A DNA stretch of 64,000 nucleotides from Alloascoidea africana (Eukaryota; Ascomycota; Alloascoideomycetes; Alloascoideales; Alloascoideaceae), in the NCBI GenBank assembly GCA_030581615.1, contig JAKTTT010000013.1, forward strand, positions 1-64,000, read 5' to 3'. Numbering within the stretch: position 1 is the stretch's first letter; the number at the start of each line of letters is the position of its first letter. The translations under genes were made by a program, and so were the position numbers. Below, in pieces: positions 33,339-43,078 of this stretch. The notes under the pieces are model-generated. The model saw nothing but the letters and a program-made list of their open reading frames with translations. It searched no databases and had not been told where the DNA came from.

Positions 33339-34766
33339 CTAGGCAATTTCTTGCCAGGAAGCGATGCTCAGAAGGGCAAATCCAAACATAACTAGACCAT
33401 AACCAATGCATCCCAATAATCCAGGACTCTCACCAAACATGACCCATTCAACCACACCGACAGCAAAGATGGTTACGAGGGATGAGACACTTGCAACAAC
33501 AGCGTTAGTGAGGGTGATCACGACCAGGAAAGAGCAGCAAAAGATCATGTTGGCAACCACGCTTGTTGCAATGAGTCGCCAGACCTCAAGGTCCCGCGGA
33601 ATGGAAAAGGGTTCAAGGCCAGTGATGTGAACGACCAGTAGCAAAATCCACACGACGCTCAGGTTCATCAAGCCCAGTAACGAGGCCATCACGTTCGAGA
33701 AAGTGGCCTGGCGTCGAGGACTCACGCGAACGGCTCCTCGCGCACACATGAGCTTCTTGTAGAGCACCTCGTACAGGCCGTAGATCACCGCGCCGATGGA
33801 GATGATGGCGTTGCCCGCGACCCTGTGTGGGTATTCGTTGTGATCGTATCCACCACCACCGTCATTACTGCCACTGTCGTTATTGTCAACTGGATGCTCT
33901 TTCTGGTTCCCGCTGTAACCAACGACAAAGACACCGAGGATCGCAAGCACGACAGAAAGACTTTTAGCACGCGTGAAGCGCTCTTTTAACAGTAGTCCTG
34001 AGAAAATGTAAGCGAAAAACGCACTACAGTTGTAAATGGCGGTCAGGTCTCCTGGGGTCGTGAGCACAACGGCCACGTACCAGGTGCTTGCGGCGATGGT
34101 TAGCGACGTGACGAGCTTGAGCCCGGCTTGGGCAAAGTAGAGCAGGTATCGATGACGGGGCCATCCGTTTTCCTCTGTGATGATGTAGGCTGTTTCTTGC
34201 ACGTTGCAGGCCTGCTCCAGCACACTTTCCTTGAACCCGCGCAGAAAGCTACGGCTGCCGTAGTGGCGATGGTGATACTTGTCCTTGCGCCAGTTGAAAG
34301 CGGCAACGGCACATAGCTGGAATGGCCACAGCAGGATCCAGGAGCCATGGGTGATGTATAGCAGGAGGAAAGGTCTGTGGAAGGCAAGGTCTCGAGTGAG
34401 CACGCCGGTGACTTCAGTCTGGACGACAAAGGCGACGAGCGAGACGATGAAGGAGACGACGACGAGGACCAGTTTCAGTCGTCCATGGGGCTCGAACTGG
34501 TCCTCGCGGGCAGCAGCCCCGGAAGTCGTGTGATGGTGAGGATGACGTTGGAGAGTTGGCGAGGACAGACACGATGAGGAAGGGGTTGACCGGATATCGA
34601 AATCCAGGGCGAGTTCTCGACGCAAATCGTCATCGTAATCGTCTGCGTCTGGCAGGTGCTGGTTCACGTCTTCTCGAGCCACCAGGGTTGGCGACGAGAC
34701 CGTGGAGGAGGACGAGGGATTGTGGAGTTGTTCGTACTCCGTGTGCCGGTGGTCCAGGATGGCCAT
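33339..34766 (-). CDS. EamA/DMT-type membrane transporter
   Basis: Single-exon protein of 475 residues. The first 95 are hydrophilic and acidic, probably cytosolic. About ten hydrophobic segments follow, including LVLVVVSFIVSLVAFVV, SLSVVLAILGVFVVGY and GCIGYGLVMFGFALLSIASW. The two halves are alike, as in drug/metabolite transporters with duplicated EamA domains: the segment ending LLLKERFTRAKSLSVVLAILG and the last EWVMFGESPGLLGCIGYGLV are the matching positions. A polar, Asn/Asp/Gly-rich loop (about residues 290-320) separates them. It resembles uncharacterised fungal SLC35F-like carriers; the substrate is unknown. Confidence 0.8.
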   Translation of the reverse strand: MAILDHRHTEYEQLHNPSSSSTVSSPTLVAREDVNQHLPDADDYDDDLRRELALDFDIRSTPSSSCLSSPTLQRHPHHHTTSGAAAREDQFEPHGRLKLVLVVVSFIVSLVAFVVQTEVTGVLTRDLAFHRPFLLLYITHGSWILLWPFQLCAVAAFNWRKDKYHHRHYGSRSFLRGFKESVLEQACNVQETAYIITEENGWPRHRYLLYFAQAGLKLVTSLTIAASTWYVAVVLTTPGDLTAIYNCSAFFAYIFSGLLLKERFTRAKSLSVVLAILGVFVVGYSGNQKEHPVDNNDSGSNDGGGGYDHNEYPHRVAGNAIISIGAVIYGLYEVLYKKLMCARGAVRVSPRRQATFSNVMASLLGLMNLSVVWILLLVVHITGLEPFSIPRDLEVWRLIATSVVANMIFCCSFLVVITLTNAVVASVSSLVTIFAVGVVEWVMFGESPGLLGCIGYGLVMFGFALLSIASWQEIA

Positions 34767-35548
34767 ATGAGCAATATGAGCAATGAGTCTGGGATCAGAT
34801 ATGGGAGTGGGCTAGATATGGAGATGGTATGATAAGAGCACAGGTACGAGCACGAGCGCTATCAGGGTGGAAGCACGGGAGGGGGCGGCGATGGAGAATG
34901 GAAGACAGAGCGGCCCGGGAGAGTGAATGCAATAGCGAGAGCAGACAAGTATGGAGAAGGAGGAGGAGAGAAGGAGAAGGAGGTGAAGCTGGCCTGGCGG
35001 ACGAGCAGAGGGCCAAAAGGCACTATTTTGGCTACGTGGGTGGTCTCTGGGAGGGCAGCAAGGAGAGCACAGGGAGCACCGGGGGAGATCAGGAGAGCGT
35101 CTGCTTGTTTCTGCTCTGTTTCTATGGACGAGGCCCAGAAGACGGCGTTGCAAGTGAAGTTGGTGCTGGTGCTGGTGTTGATACTGGTGCTGGAGTAGGC
35201 TATCTGGAGGCTGCAGCCGACACCCAAAATGCCCCGGAAAGCCATTTGCCAGAACAGAACAGAACAGAACAGAACAGAACAGCCCCGGTTAGTCTGATCT
35301 AGCCTCCCGGCTCCTGTCCAGCGATAGAAGCAGCGATAAGCAGTGCGGAGAACATTTCCCAACAACAATAGTGCAAACCTTGAGAAGACGAAGGTTCGGT
35401 TTCCGGCATTAGCGTGCCCTGGCCAGCACAAAACAAAGGGACATTCATACTCATATTCTCGTTTCGGTCACATTACGTTACGTTACACTACTTCAAGTTT
35501 GCTCCTCTACTCTAGGTACACACAATCGGCTTCAGTCTCAATTTCAAT
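34767..35548. other. Promoter of the transporter gene and 3' side of SCP2
   Basis: A 782-bp, GC-rich stretch. Overlapping frames on both strands (34829-35302 plus, 34862-35431 minus) translate to Arg/Gly- or Ser/Pro-rich low complexity and are rejected as genes. A six-copy pentamer repeat is present. Confidence 0.6.
35251..35280. repeat. Pentanucleotide microsatellite (AGAAC)6
   Basis: Six perfect copies of AGAAC, 30 bp, in non-coding DNA between the transporter and SCP2. Confidence 0.9.
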
Positions 35549-36019
35549 TCACAACTTGGACTTTGGTTGCGCAGCCTTCAACACGCCCTCCACCATGGTG
35601 GCCTTCATAATGTTGCCCTTGATCTTCAACTTGCCGCTCATAAACAGCTTCTGGCTGTTGGCCTTGCCGTCAACCAGCTTGCCAAAGTCCTCATCGCTGA
35701 CAACCAGCGTCACATCAGCAGGTCCCGATGGCGAGCCTTTGCCGACCTTGCCCTCTTTCTTTGCGTCAAGATACCATGATTCGGTCTGGCCGGCCTTGTT
35801 CTTCAGCTGGAACGCAATCACGGCCTGGGTCTTTTTCACGGTCGAGGTTCTCGTCTTTTCGTCCTTGAGAGCGTCCTGGATAACGTCAAAAATCTCCGAA
35901 GATTCAAATCCGGCTAGAGCGTGCATATCCTGGTTAGTACCGCCGCACAATTACACTCTCAGCCGAGGGCAGATGGGACAAGGACAAGAGCACGCATACG
36001 CACCAGCTTTGAGAGACAT
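35549..36019 (-). CDS. Peroxisomal sterol carrier protein 2 (SCP2 domain)
   Basis: Two exons on the minus strand (36019-36004 and 35913-35549) give 126 residues. The spliced start MSLKAAGFESSEIFDVIQDA aligns with the N-terminus of yeast-type SCP2 as I remember it from Yarrowia. The rest is a single SCP2 domain: AVIAFQLKNKAGQTESWYLD, DVTLVVSDEDFGKLVDGK and LFMSGKLKIKGN. The protein ends in SKL, a perfect peroxisomal targeting signal. Stand-alone SCP2 proteins bind fatty acyl-CoA and lipids in peroxisomes and are linked to beta-oxidation (Candida PXP-18). Exon 1 is only 16 nt. A TATA box sits 74 bp upstream. Confidence 0.93.
35914..36003 (-). other. Intron of the SCP2 gene (90 nt)
   Basis: Donor GTGCGT, branch ACTAAC and acceptor CTCTAG on the minus strand. 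A nearer AG two bases after the branch site must be skipped, since using it breaks the frame. Confidence 0.87.
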
Positions 36020-36248
36020 GTTTGTTGGTTTATTGGAACTGGAACTGGGGTGGGAGACAAGAGAGAGAAGAGCCGGGAGGCAGCACGGGCGCCTTTTATA
36101 ACGTCCTGGTTAGAGTTCCGCTGGGGTGTGGGGGAGTGAAAAACCGACATGTGACGGAGCTCTTCTCTTCTTCTTCTCTCAGATCCATCTTCACAAGCCT
36201 GAACTGCTCACGGCTCACGGCTCACGGCTCACGGCTCACGGCCCCGTC
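36020..36248. other. SCP2 promoter / OCA4 3' flank
   Basis: A 229-bp gap between two minus-strand genes. It contains the SCP2 TATA box and a tandem repeat at the OCA4 end. Confidence 0.6.
36093..36100 (-). promoter_or_regulatory. TATA box of the SCP2 gene
   Basis: TATAAAAG on the minus strand, 74 bp upstream of the start codon at 36019. Confidence 0.6.
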
Positions 36249-36256
36249 TCACGGCC
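36206..36256. repeat. GCTCACG tandem repeat overlapping the OCA4 stop
   Basis: Four copies of the 7-bp unit GCTCACG, then a GCCCCG-TCTCACG-GCCCCG variation. The array runs into the stop codon of OCA4 (36249-36251). Confidence 0.8.
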
Positions 36257-37721
36257 CCGTCTCCAGGTTCCACAGCGCCCGCTGGACCCGGAACCACCCG
36301 GGCAGCACCTCTTCCGCGGGCACGCCGATGCTGAGAATCGCAATGTTCTGGTACACGTCCCCGTCTATCAGCGACGAGCACTGGTAAAAGTCGTGTCTGT
36401 CGCCGCCGCGGCTGCTCGCGCTGATGCTGGAGCCACTGGAGCCACTAGCGGTGCTGGAGCCACTAGCAATGCTGGAGCTGCTCGTACTGTTCACGCCCTG
36501 TTCTTCCAGCCGACACAGGCTATCGAGGCCGTGGGGCTGCTCCGGAGTCGGTGTTTCTGCCAGTGCCGCGAACAATTCGGCACCTGCCTGTCCTCTTTCC
36601 GTCTCCTCTGCCAACTGTTTCTCCTTCTCCTTTTCCTTTTCCTTCTGTTTTTGTTTTTGTCTCTGTTTCTGCTTCTGCTTCTCCGTGTGCTTCCGCATCT
36701 TGATGATCTTGATCAGGTTCTTGGGCACCTGTGGCGACCCCGAAAGTTCCCCCCCAGTGGTTGGACTGCTACTGGTGTTCTGCTCCAGATCGTATTCGTA
36801 CCCCAGACTGTTGATCTCGTCAAACAGGGGGTCAAAATCAATCGTACTGCGTCGTTTCTCTGTAAGCCAAGAAGAAGCCTTACTTGTTGTTTCGGTTGCT
36901 GCTGATGTTGAACTTGTAGCCTTTGTCCCATTCCCGTCGTCCAAATCAAACAGAATATCATCCCCATCTGTAAAACTTGGCTCTCGTCCCCGATCAAACT
37001 CCATCAATACCGTCGATTTATCTTCTGACCCGTGTCTTGCCACCGTATCTCTTCGTTCCTTTTTCTGTTTCTGTTTCTGGTTCTCGTCAACAAGCTCCAG
37101 TTTAATCAGTTCCAAAAAGCTTTCCGTAAGGTAATGCGATTTGCCTCCTGAAAAGATACGATACTCGTTGATGATTGCACTATAGCTCCATTTTTGCAAC
37201 TTTCTAATCAGCCCGACAAAACAGTTTGTAGAGTCCACTATCAGTACAGGATAGTTTGCAACTTCATTAAGGACAATTTTGAGCCCATCTACAATCAGAT
37301 CAGGAGTGAATATCATCCAGTTGTCCTCTTCCCGTCGATACTGCCATGGTCGAAGTCCCAGGTGTTCCAACTTGATGGTCTTGCCGTTGCCATTTGAAGG
37401 CATGGATGTGTATGAAGATGATGTTGATGATGATGAAGAAGTGTTTAGCCATGTCCCACTAATTCCACCACTCCGTGAGTTCGAGCTGTTATTGGCACCA
37501 CCACCACCTGTGATCCCAGCAGATGAAGACGAAGACGAAGCTGAAGCTGAAGCTGACCCATTGATAAAATTACGCAGTGGTCTCGATGGTTTCTCGGGAT
37601 TCAAAAGTAGAATTGTCTTGAGTTTTAACGTTTCGAGAAATAGTAGATTTATAGGGTCCAGTTTAGAACATCGGTATAATCCTTGTTCAACAAGTCCAAA
37701 GTTTTCAGGTGGTACGAGCAT
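36249..37721 (-). CDS. OCA4: Oca4-like inactive tyrosine-phosphatase family protein
   Basis: A 490-residue single-exon protein. The start MLVPPENFGLVEQGLYRCSK and LLFLETLKLKTILLLNPEKP match Oca4 of the Oca/Siw14 group (plant and fungal atypical dual-specificity phosphatases). The usual P-loop, Cys-x5-Arg before VGCLRK, is not present; here the segment reads VLIVDSTNCFVGLIRKLQKW, with a shortened loop and no catalytic Cys-x5-Arg. Yeast Oca4 also lacks it. INEYRIFSGGKSHYLTESFLE completes the fold. A Ser/Gly-rich insert (about 52-110) and a long charged insert (about 230-420) enlarge it beyond yeast Oca4. The end reads YQNIAILSIGVPAEEVLPGW. Oca proteins act together, linked to inositol pyrophosphate signalling and oxidant-induced arrest. 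Confidence 0.9.
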   Translation of the reverse strand: MLVPPENFGLVEQGLYRCSKLDPINLLFLETLKLKTILLLNPEKPSRPLRNFINGSASASASSSSSSAGITGGGGANNSSNSRSGGISGTWLNTSSSSSTSSSYTSMPSNGNGKTIKLEHLGLRPWQYRREEDNWMIFTPDLIVDGLKIVLNEVANYPVLIVDSTNCFVGLIRKLQKWSYSAIINEYRIFSGGKSHYLTESFLELIKLELVDENQKQKQKKERRDTVARHGSEDKSTVLMEFDRGREPSFTDGDDILFDLDDGNGTKATSSTSAATETTSKASSWLTEKRRSTIDFDPLFDEINSLGYEYDLEQNTSSSPTTGGELSGSPQVPKNLIKIIKMRKHTEKQKQKQRQKQKQKEKEKEKEKQLAEETERGQAGAELFAALAETPTPEQPHGLDSLCRLEEQGVNSTSSSSIASGSSTASGSSGSSISASSRGGDRHDFYQCSSLIDGDVYQNIAILSIGVPAEEVLPGWFRVQRALWNLETGP

Positions 37722-38076
37722 CTTCTTCAGATTTTGAGAGGGGGGGAAGGGGCTTTCTTGTCCTGTATATCCCTAGACGGTGTGAATATATAAATATATC
37801 AAAAGGAAAAGGAAAAGGGATTAGAAGATAGGGGGAAATAGGCGTGATAATTCAGTTTTGTAAGTGTAAGTAAGAAAAAAAAACAGTCCTGTTTTGGTCA
37901 CAAGATGCCCATCTCAAAATTATTACACCCATACGCCCATTCATTCAGCCTTTGTCTGAAATTATTCCAAAAAACTTTAGGATATTTCTCATTCTCATTA
38001 AAACAAAATATAAAATATAAAGCTAGGCTAAAAACTAAACAAAAGTTAATTTTTTTTTTTGGAATTGGAGGTGGTT
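37722..38076. other. OCA4 promoter / GDH2 3' flank
   Basis: A 355-bp gap between two minus-strand genes. AT-rich TATATA-like sequence lies about 60-75 bp upstream of the OCA4 start (37784-37796). No gene is seen. Confidence 0.55.
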
Positions 38077-41000
38077 TTACTCCTCGGTTTCTGCTGCGAT
38101 TTCCTTTTGTTTCTCGACCATGAATTCAAAAAAGGCAAATTGTCCAGGGTTAACACCTCTAGAGTAAATAAACCGGCCTGCCAAAAAAGTTCCAAAAATG
38201 GCCTTGAGGTAGGCCAAGGGGACTCTAGTCAAGATTGTGTCCAGGCCAATTTCTTCAAGTAAGAGTTTTGGTAAAGCTTGCTTGAGGACACCATTGCGGA
38301 AGCTAACGTCGTCCCAAAGATTAGAATTGGATAATTCTTCTGTAAGGTCGTTAATCGCATAACTTAGCTCGTCAGATAGGATCGATCGTGGTTTGCCTGT
38401 GGCCTCGTGTTCTCTCCAAATGGCCTCAAACTCCAGTTTTGCGTTCGTGCGAACTGTAGATTGTACCTCTTTCACGTATTTTTGGTAAAACTCGGGAACG
38501 GTTTCGTCGTCCTTGACACACATGTGCTCGCGATGGCCCTCGTCGTCAAACGCCAACGAAGCGAGCACTTCGAGCGATGAGGAAGTGACACCGCCCTTGT
38601 TCGCCGTGGCGTCTTTGTAGAAAATGCACCCGGCTTTCTCCAATCGAAGCTTCGCGGGCTGTGTGATGAACAGGTTCGCACCTTCCACAATGTATGGAAT
38701 CAGACTCTTTCCTGTTTCATGGTCAATCAATTTTTCAACATTGTTAATGTCCACTGCGGCAGGACGTCCACCACAAGGAACAAACACGGTTTGGCCGAGA
38801 GGTCGCAGATGGAACAGGTTGCGGAAAGCGGTTCCGCTCTCGACAAGTTCACCATCGGGAAGTTTCACGTTCTTGTCATCAATCAGCACTTTGTATCCGT
38901 TGGCGCTAAGTTTGGAGTCTTCAAACTCGTTAATCATCACTCGCTTCTTTGCAAGTCTCGTCAATTCCTCGCGGTCAAGTCCTTCAGGGTCGTAAATGAC
39001 ACCGCTACCATCGACAATAGCCAAGTATTTTTCCTTCGACATGAGAATCTCGTTCGAGCCCAAGTCTCCATCGGGACCTCCTGTCTGAACCTTGGTGACG
39101 TCTTGTTCCCCATCCAGTCCCACTTTTCTATAAATGCCCTCGACACACTCACGCACAGACAATGTCGTCATGCCGTACTCGTCGTGAGGGATACCTCCCA
39201 ATTTGGGGTTTTTGCCCGTGAAGAATGACTTCCAAAATGGAGCGCCGCGTTTTTTCGCGTGCAAAGTGGCCCAATCCACAAGCCCTGCTGTGTTTTCATC
39301 CGGGCCCATGAACAAAATCTCGGGCTTTTTGTACTTGTTCACAATCTTGTCCTTGATTCCAGGCTCGTCGCCAGGAAGCAACAGATCCAGTACTGAATCA
39401 ATATACTTGTAAAAAGCATTGTTTGCCTTGTCCTGGGAATCATAGTCGAGTAGGATGACACCCTTGGATCCGCCTTCTGGAATATCCTTGTTCTTACGCT
39501 GTTGGGTATTTGCAAGTCCATAGTTCTCATCAAACATCGATCGAATGTTGATGGAATAGGCCTCGGGATTTCTGCTCTTGACAATTCTGATTCCACCTCG
39601 TGCAATATCTCTGAATCTCAAATGGAACCCACGGAATTCCTGGCCAACGACCAAAAACATGCCAAAGAGTGGTTGTGGGTACTCTGAACTGGGCAAGAAA
39701 TCGGGATCCAGTCTAAAGCTGATTGCAACTTTTGTGGGTGTATAAAAATTGGTCTTGAGAACGTGCTTGTTGAACAGCAGAATTGCATTTAAGACAAGCA
39801 ACTGGTGTTCATTTGTCACGGATTTCTTGATCAACTTTTCAACTCCTTCATCTGTCACCACGGGGCTCGAAGTTTGGATTCTCTGGTACGACAACGTGGG
39901 TACAAACTCATCTCGGTTTTCAAAACTCGATTGGATATAATGTGTATTCGCAAAGTGAAGATACAAATGTGAAATAAGTTCGATTTGCTCATTCATGAGA
40001 TCATAGATATAATCGCTTGTGAAGGTTTCGGATCGAAGACGTCTTTTCAAATTCTCCAATATTTCTTGATGCGCTGGGTTCTCACCATCCAAAAGGGACA
40101 CGATTGAAGCGTACTCTGGACCCAATCTGTTCAAGAAATGGATCACAAAGATCGAGACAGAGTGGGCGTAAATGGTCTCTTGTAAGGACAACTCGCCATT
40201 TGCAAAATGGGACTGGAACTTGCTTGCTGGGATACAGTACAGCAACGATGCCTCTTTGATGATCTGGTGGATCGAGTGCTCAATTGGAGGATAGTTGAAC
40301 ATTTTCTTGTTGCCTGCAGGGGGACGGACCAAGGATTGTGTCAAATCGATGGAAATAACAGTGACACCATTTGAGAACTGATCCACGTATTTTCTAGTCG
40401 AGGTTAGACCATAATAGTGATACAAATCACTCAGGGCGGAAAAGTAATGTGCGGTTGAGCCTTGACGATATGCTATAAGAACTCTTTTCTCTCTGCTGTT
40501 TTCAATGTCATAGTATTCGATCACAGGACCCGTTCTATTAACGACTTTTGAAATGAGTTGGCGATAAATGTCCTGAACCTCTTCCGTTGCAGTTTCCAAA
40601 AACTGTTTGTCTGAAATCACAGCCAAATCCGTTTCATCCTTGTCTGCATCGGGAGTTGCAAAATCGGCCTTGTAAACGAAAAACAGCCTTAGGTGCTCGC
40701 CTCCATTCGCAACCACCGGAGCAGCTTCATCATCTTTAATTGCAATTGATTTTGCAGAAGAGGCAGGAGACCTAAAGGTCTCGATTCTGTAAGCACTGGA
40801 AGCAGTGGAAGGGTCAATGTACTTTGATTCGATTCTCTTTTCGTAGTTTGGACCGGAAAGGTGTGAGACGCCAGGTAGAGACGAATCAATGTAAAATGCG
40901 TGATCTTCGGTCTCACTATCGAGTCTAATTTTCAAGCTGTCATCGTTTTTGGCAAAAGCGGCCAATTTAGCAGCGTACAGGGAATGGATATGGCCGACAA

Positions 41001-41351
41001 TGTTGGGGACAGATTCTCTTGCAAAGAAGGCATTGTCGATTCCCAAATTTTCGTAGAACCACTAGAGAAGAACAATGAATTTGGTTAGGGTTTTGCTTGA
41101 TGATGATGATGATGGTGATGAGGTGGAGGGGAATTGATTAGGTCTAGGTACTAAATAGCAATGCAGATTCCACTTGCCTTTGTTTCCAGTTCAATAAGGT
41201 TTTCAGGAATGAAACCATTGCGGTCAATTTCATCCTGAACTGCTTCTAGTTGGGCCTCTCTTCCTTCAAAAGGCGAGGAGACGTGTCTGGAGATGGCGGG
41301 GACGTGCCTAGGGGTCGGTGTCCAGGTCGAGGAGAGGAGAGCGTTTGCCAT
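38077..41351 (-). CDS. GDH2: NAD-dependent glutamate dehydrogenase
   Basis: Two exons on the minus strand (41351-41178 and 41061-38077) give 1052 residues, close to yeast Gdh2 (1092). Splicing joins NLIELETK to WFYENLGIDNAFFARES, the conserved N-terminal sequence. The large-subunit NAD-GDH deaminates glutamate to 2-oxoglutarate and ammonium, allowing growth on glutamate as nitrogen source. The catalytic half includes FRDIARGGIRIVKSRNPEAY, PEGGSKGVILLDYD and the conserved VEGANLFITQPAKLRLEKAG followed by DATANKGGVTSSSLEVLASL. No mitochondrial presequence is evident, though the N-terminus is Ser/Thr/Pro-rich. The single intron has a GC donor. Pentamer repeats lie directly upstream of the ATG. 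Confidence 0.95.
41062..41177 (-). other. GDH2: GC-AG intron of GDH2 (116 nt)
   Basis: On the minus strand the donor is AAAG|GCAAGT, a GC donor with an otherwise perfect consensus. The branch is CCCTAAC and the acceptor CTTCTCTAG. No GT donor in the region keeps the reading frame and the conserved ETK-WFYENLG junction. Confidence 0.88.
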
Positions 41352-41355
41352 TGTT

Positions 41356-41380
41356 GAGGTCAGGTCAGGTCAGGTCAGGT
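41356..41380. repeat. CAGGT pentamer repeat in the GDH2 leader
   Basis: One GAGGT and four CAGGT units in a row, only 4 bp upstream of the GDH2 start codon (ACCTG on the gene strand). Confidence 0.88.
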
Positions 41381-41554
41381 GGATGTCAGGTCAAATCAAG
41401 TCAAGATACACAGTTAGTTAGTTAGTTGTTCTAGCTAAAGATTTTGAAGGGAGGGGATGGGAATGGGAAAGAAATCAAGGGATTTCGGTGGTGAGGTAGA
41501 GGGAGAAAGAAGACGAGAAAATGAGAAACTATAGGAAGGAGGGACAAAAGGTTT

Positions 41555-41562
41555 TATTTATA
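41555..41562 (-). promoter_or_regulatory. Candidate TATA box of GDH2
   Basis: TATAAATA on the minus strand about 204 bp upstream of the GDH2 ATG. Confidence 0.45.
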
Positions 41563-41932
41563 CTGGCATAGGTGAAATGCATAGGGCATAGAGGACAAGT
41601 AAACGAGAAAATAATAATCAAGAGTGATAAGAGAACAAGTACAAAGTGCTGAAAGCTGAGAGGTACGAGTCTAAAACCGCTGCAGAGCGCGAGGCAGCAG
41701 ACCTGGATATCCGACGACAATAATGTATGTGAGTTAGTCATGGGAAAAGGGGACGAAACCACATTGAAAAAAATAGAGCCCAGGTCTATAATCAGAATCA
41801 GGTTTAGGCTCCTGATGGATGCTAGATAGGCGTGGCAGGACTGTTATCGCCGGCATTTCTTTCGCCAGCGTCGAGTCGACCGAAGGCACTCTCCAGACGT
41901 CTTTAGTTGTCTCTGGCTTCCTTCTGGTTTTT

Positions 41933-41967
41933 CTCCTGGATCAGGCCTCCTGGATCAGGCCTCCTGG
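41933..41967. repeat. 14-bp tandem repeat
   Basis: About two and a half copies of CTCCTGGATCAGGC in the non-coding region upstream of GDH2. Confidence 0.85.
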
Positions 41968-42803
41968 CCTTTGGGCCCAGTGTTGTCGAATCAACGCTGG
42001 CCATAGGTGAAACGCAGCGCACCAATTGGACCGATTTGGGTCCTTTCCAGGCCTTGACGGAGTCCCAAAAGGGCCCGTGAGGTGACACTCTGGCATTCAA
42101 AGTATCAGCAGCCTCGAGCTTTTCTGTTTCTGTCTGGGCGGGCAGCCTTGAGTCATCATGCGTACTTTTTCCAAATTTCAGCGTGCCCGTGCCCGTTCTC
42201 GTTCTCTGTGGTTGTTACGTACTGTGGAGGGATCGCCTGCAACAGCGCTTGTGCTCAATTGCACTAGTATGTGCTGTTGGGGCATAATAGAAACGGTTAA
42301 AGTGCTTCTGTTCTTAGATAACAGCCTTATCTTTCCTCTTTGTCCCCGTTTTAGTGGGATGTGGTTGTTTTGGTCCACACCTCTTCTGTGCTGGGGACTT
42401 GCATGGAGGCATCTGTAGAACAGGGCATTTCTGGAGTGCACGCGGGCTCTTTCAGCTCATCGCAGGAAAAGGAAACGAAATGTCGCTTCTCTGCCCGGGG
42501 CTGGGGGTGGCCTTTTCCTCGAGAGATAGGATATGGTAGCATAGGGTAGGACAAGCCCAGTGGTATGCTGCTGCTCCCAGCACATAAGCTTCCGTTTTGA
42601 GTTTGCCGGAGTCCTATCGATTGGAACGCAGGACGCAAACAAGCGAGACAAATGAGGATAACGCTAAGCCTGAATATTATATGACGTTCGAGGGAAGGCT
42701 CTCGAGGGCACTGGGCAGCCTCCTGGAGTGGGCACTGGGCTCGGGCTCAGCAGCAGCCGGCGATGGCGGCCGCCGCTGAGACGCCGCTGTGTTCTTCGGG
42801 GGA

Positions 42804-42845
42804 AGGACCCAGTAGGACCCAGTAGGACCCTACGGGACCCTACGT
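42804..42845. repeat. 10-bp GGACCC tandem repeat
   Basis: Four units starting GGACCC, two followed by AGTA and two by TACG, in GC-rich non-coding DNA. Confidence 0.8.
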
Positions 42846-43042
42846 GGGAAGCCCATAACGGCATATTTGCGGTGCGAGAGGTGGAGAACGGCGCCCGGCC
42901 GCTTTCGCGCGCTTTCGCCGCGAAGAAGCTGATTAAATAACAGAATTCAAGAGCAACATTTGGGCAAAGTTACAGAGCAACATTTGATCTGAACACCACC
43001 AGACGCGGCGGTTTTGTGACGGTTTGCTCCACGGCTATGCGA

Positions 43043-43078
43043 GCGAACCGTGGGCGAACCGTGGGCGAACCGCGGGCG
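43043..43078. repeat. 12-bp tandem repeat
   Basis: Two perfect copies of GCGAACCGTGGG and one copy with T replaced by C, in non-coding DNA. Confidence 0.88.

Noticed and set aside
34829-35302. 157-codon Arg/Gly-rich frame
   Set aside because: Low-complexity translation of a GC-rich promoter with other open frames on both strands.
36424-37134. 236-codon plus-strand frame
   Set aside because: Antisense to OCA4; Phe/Cys/Ser-rich translation is a by-product of Lys/Gln/Glu codons on the other strand.
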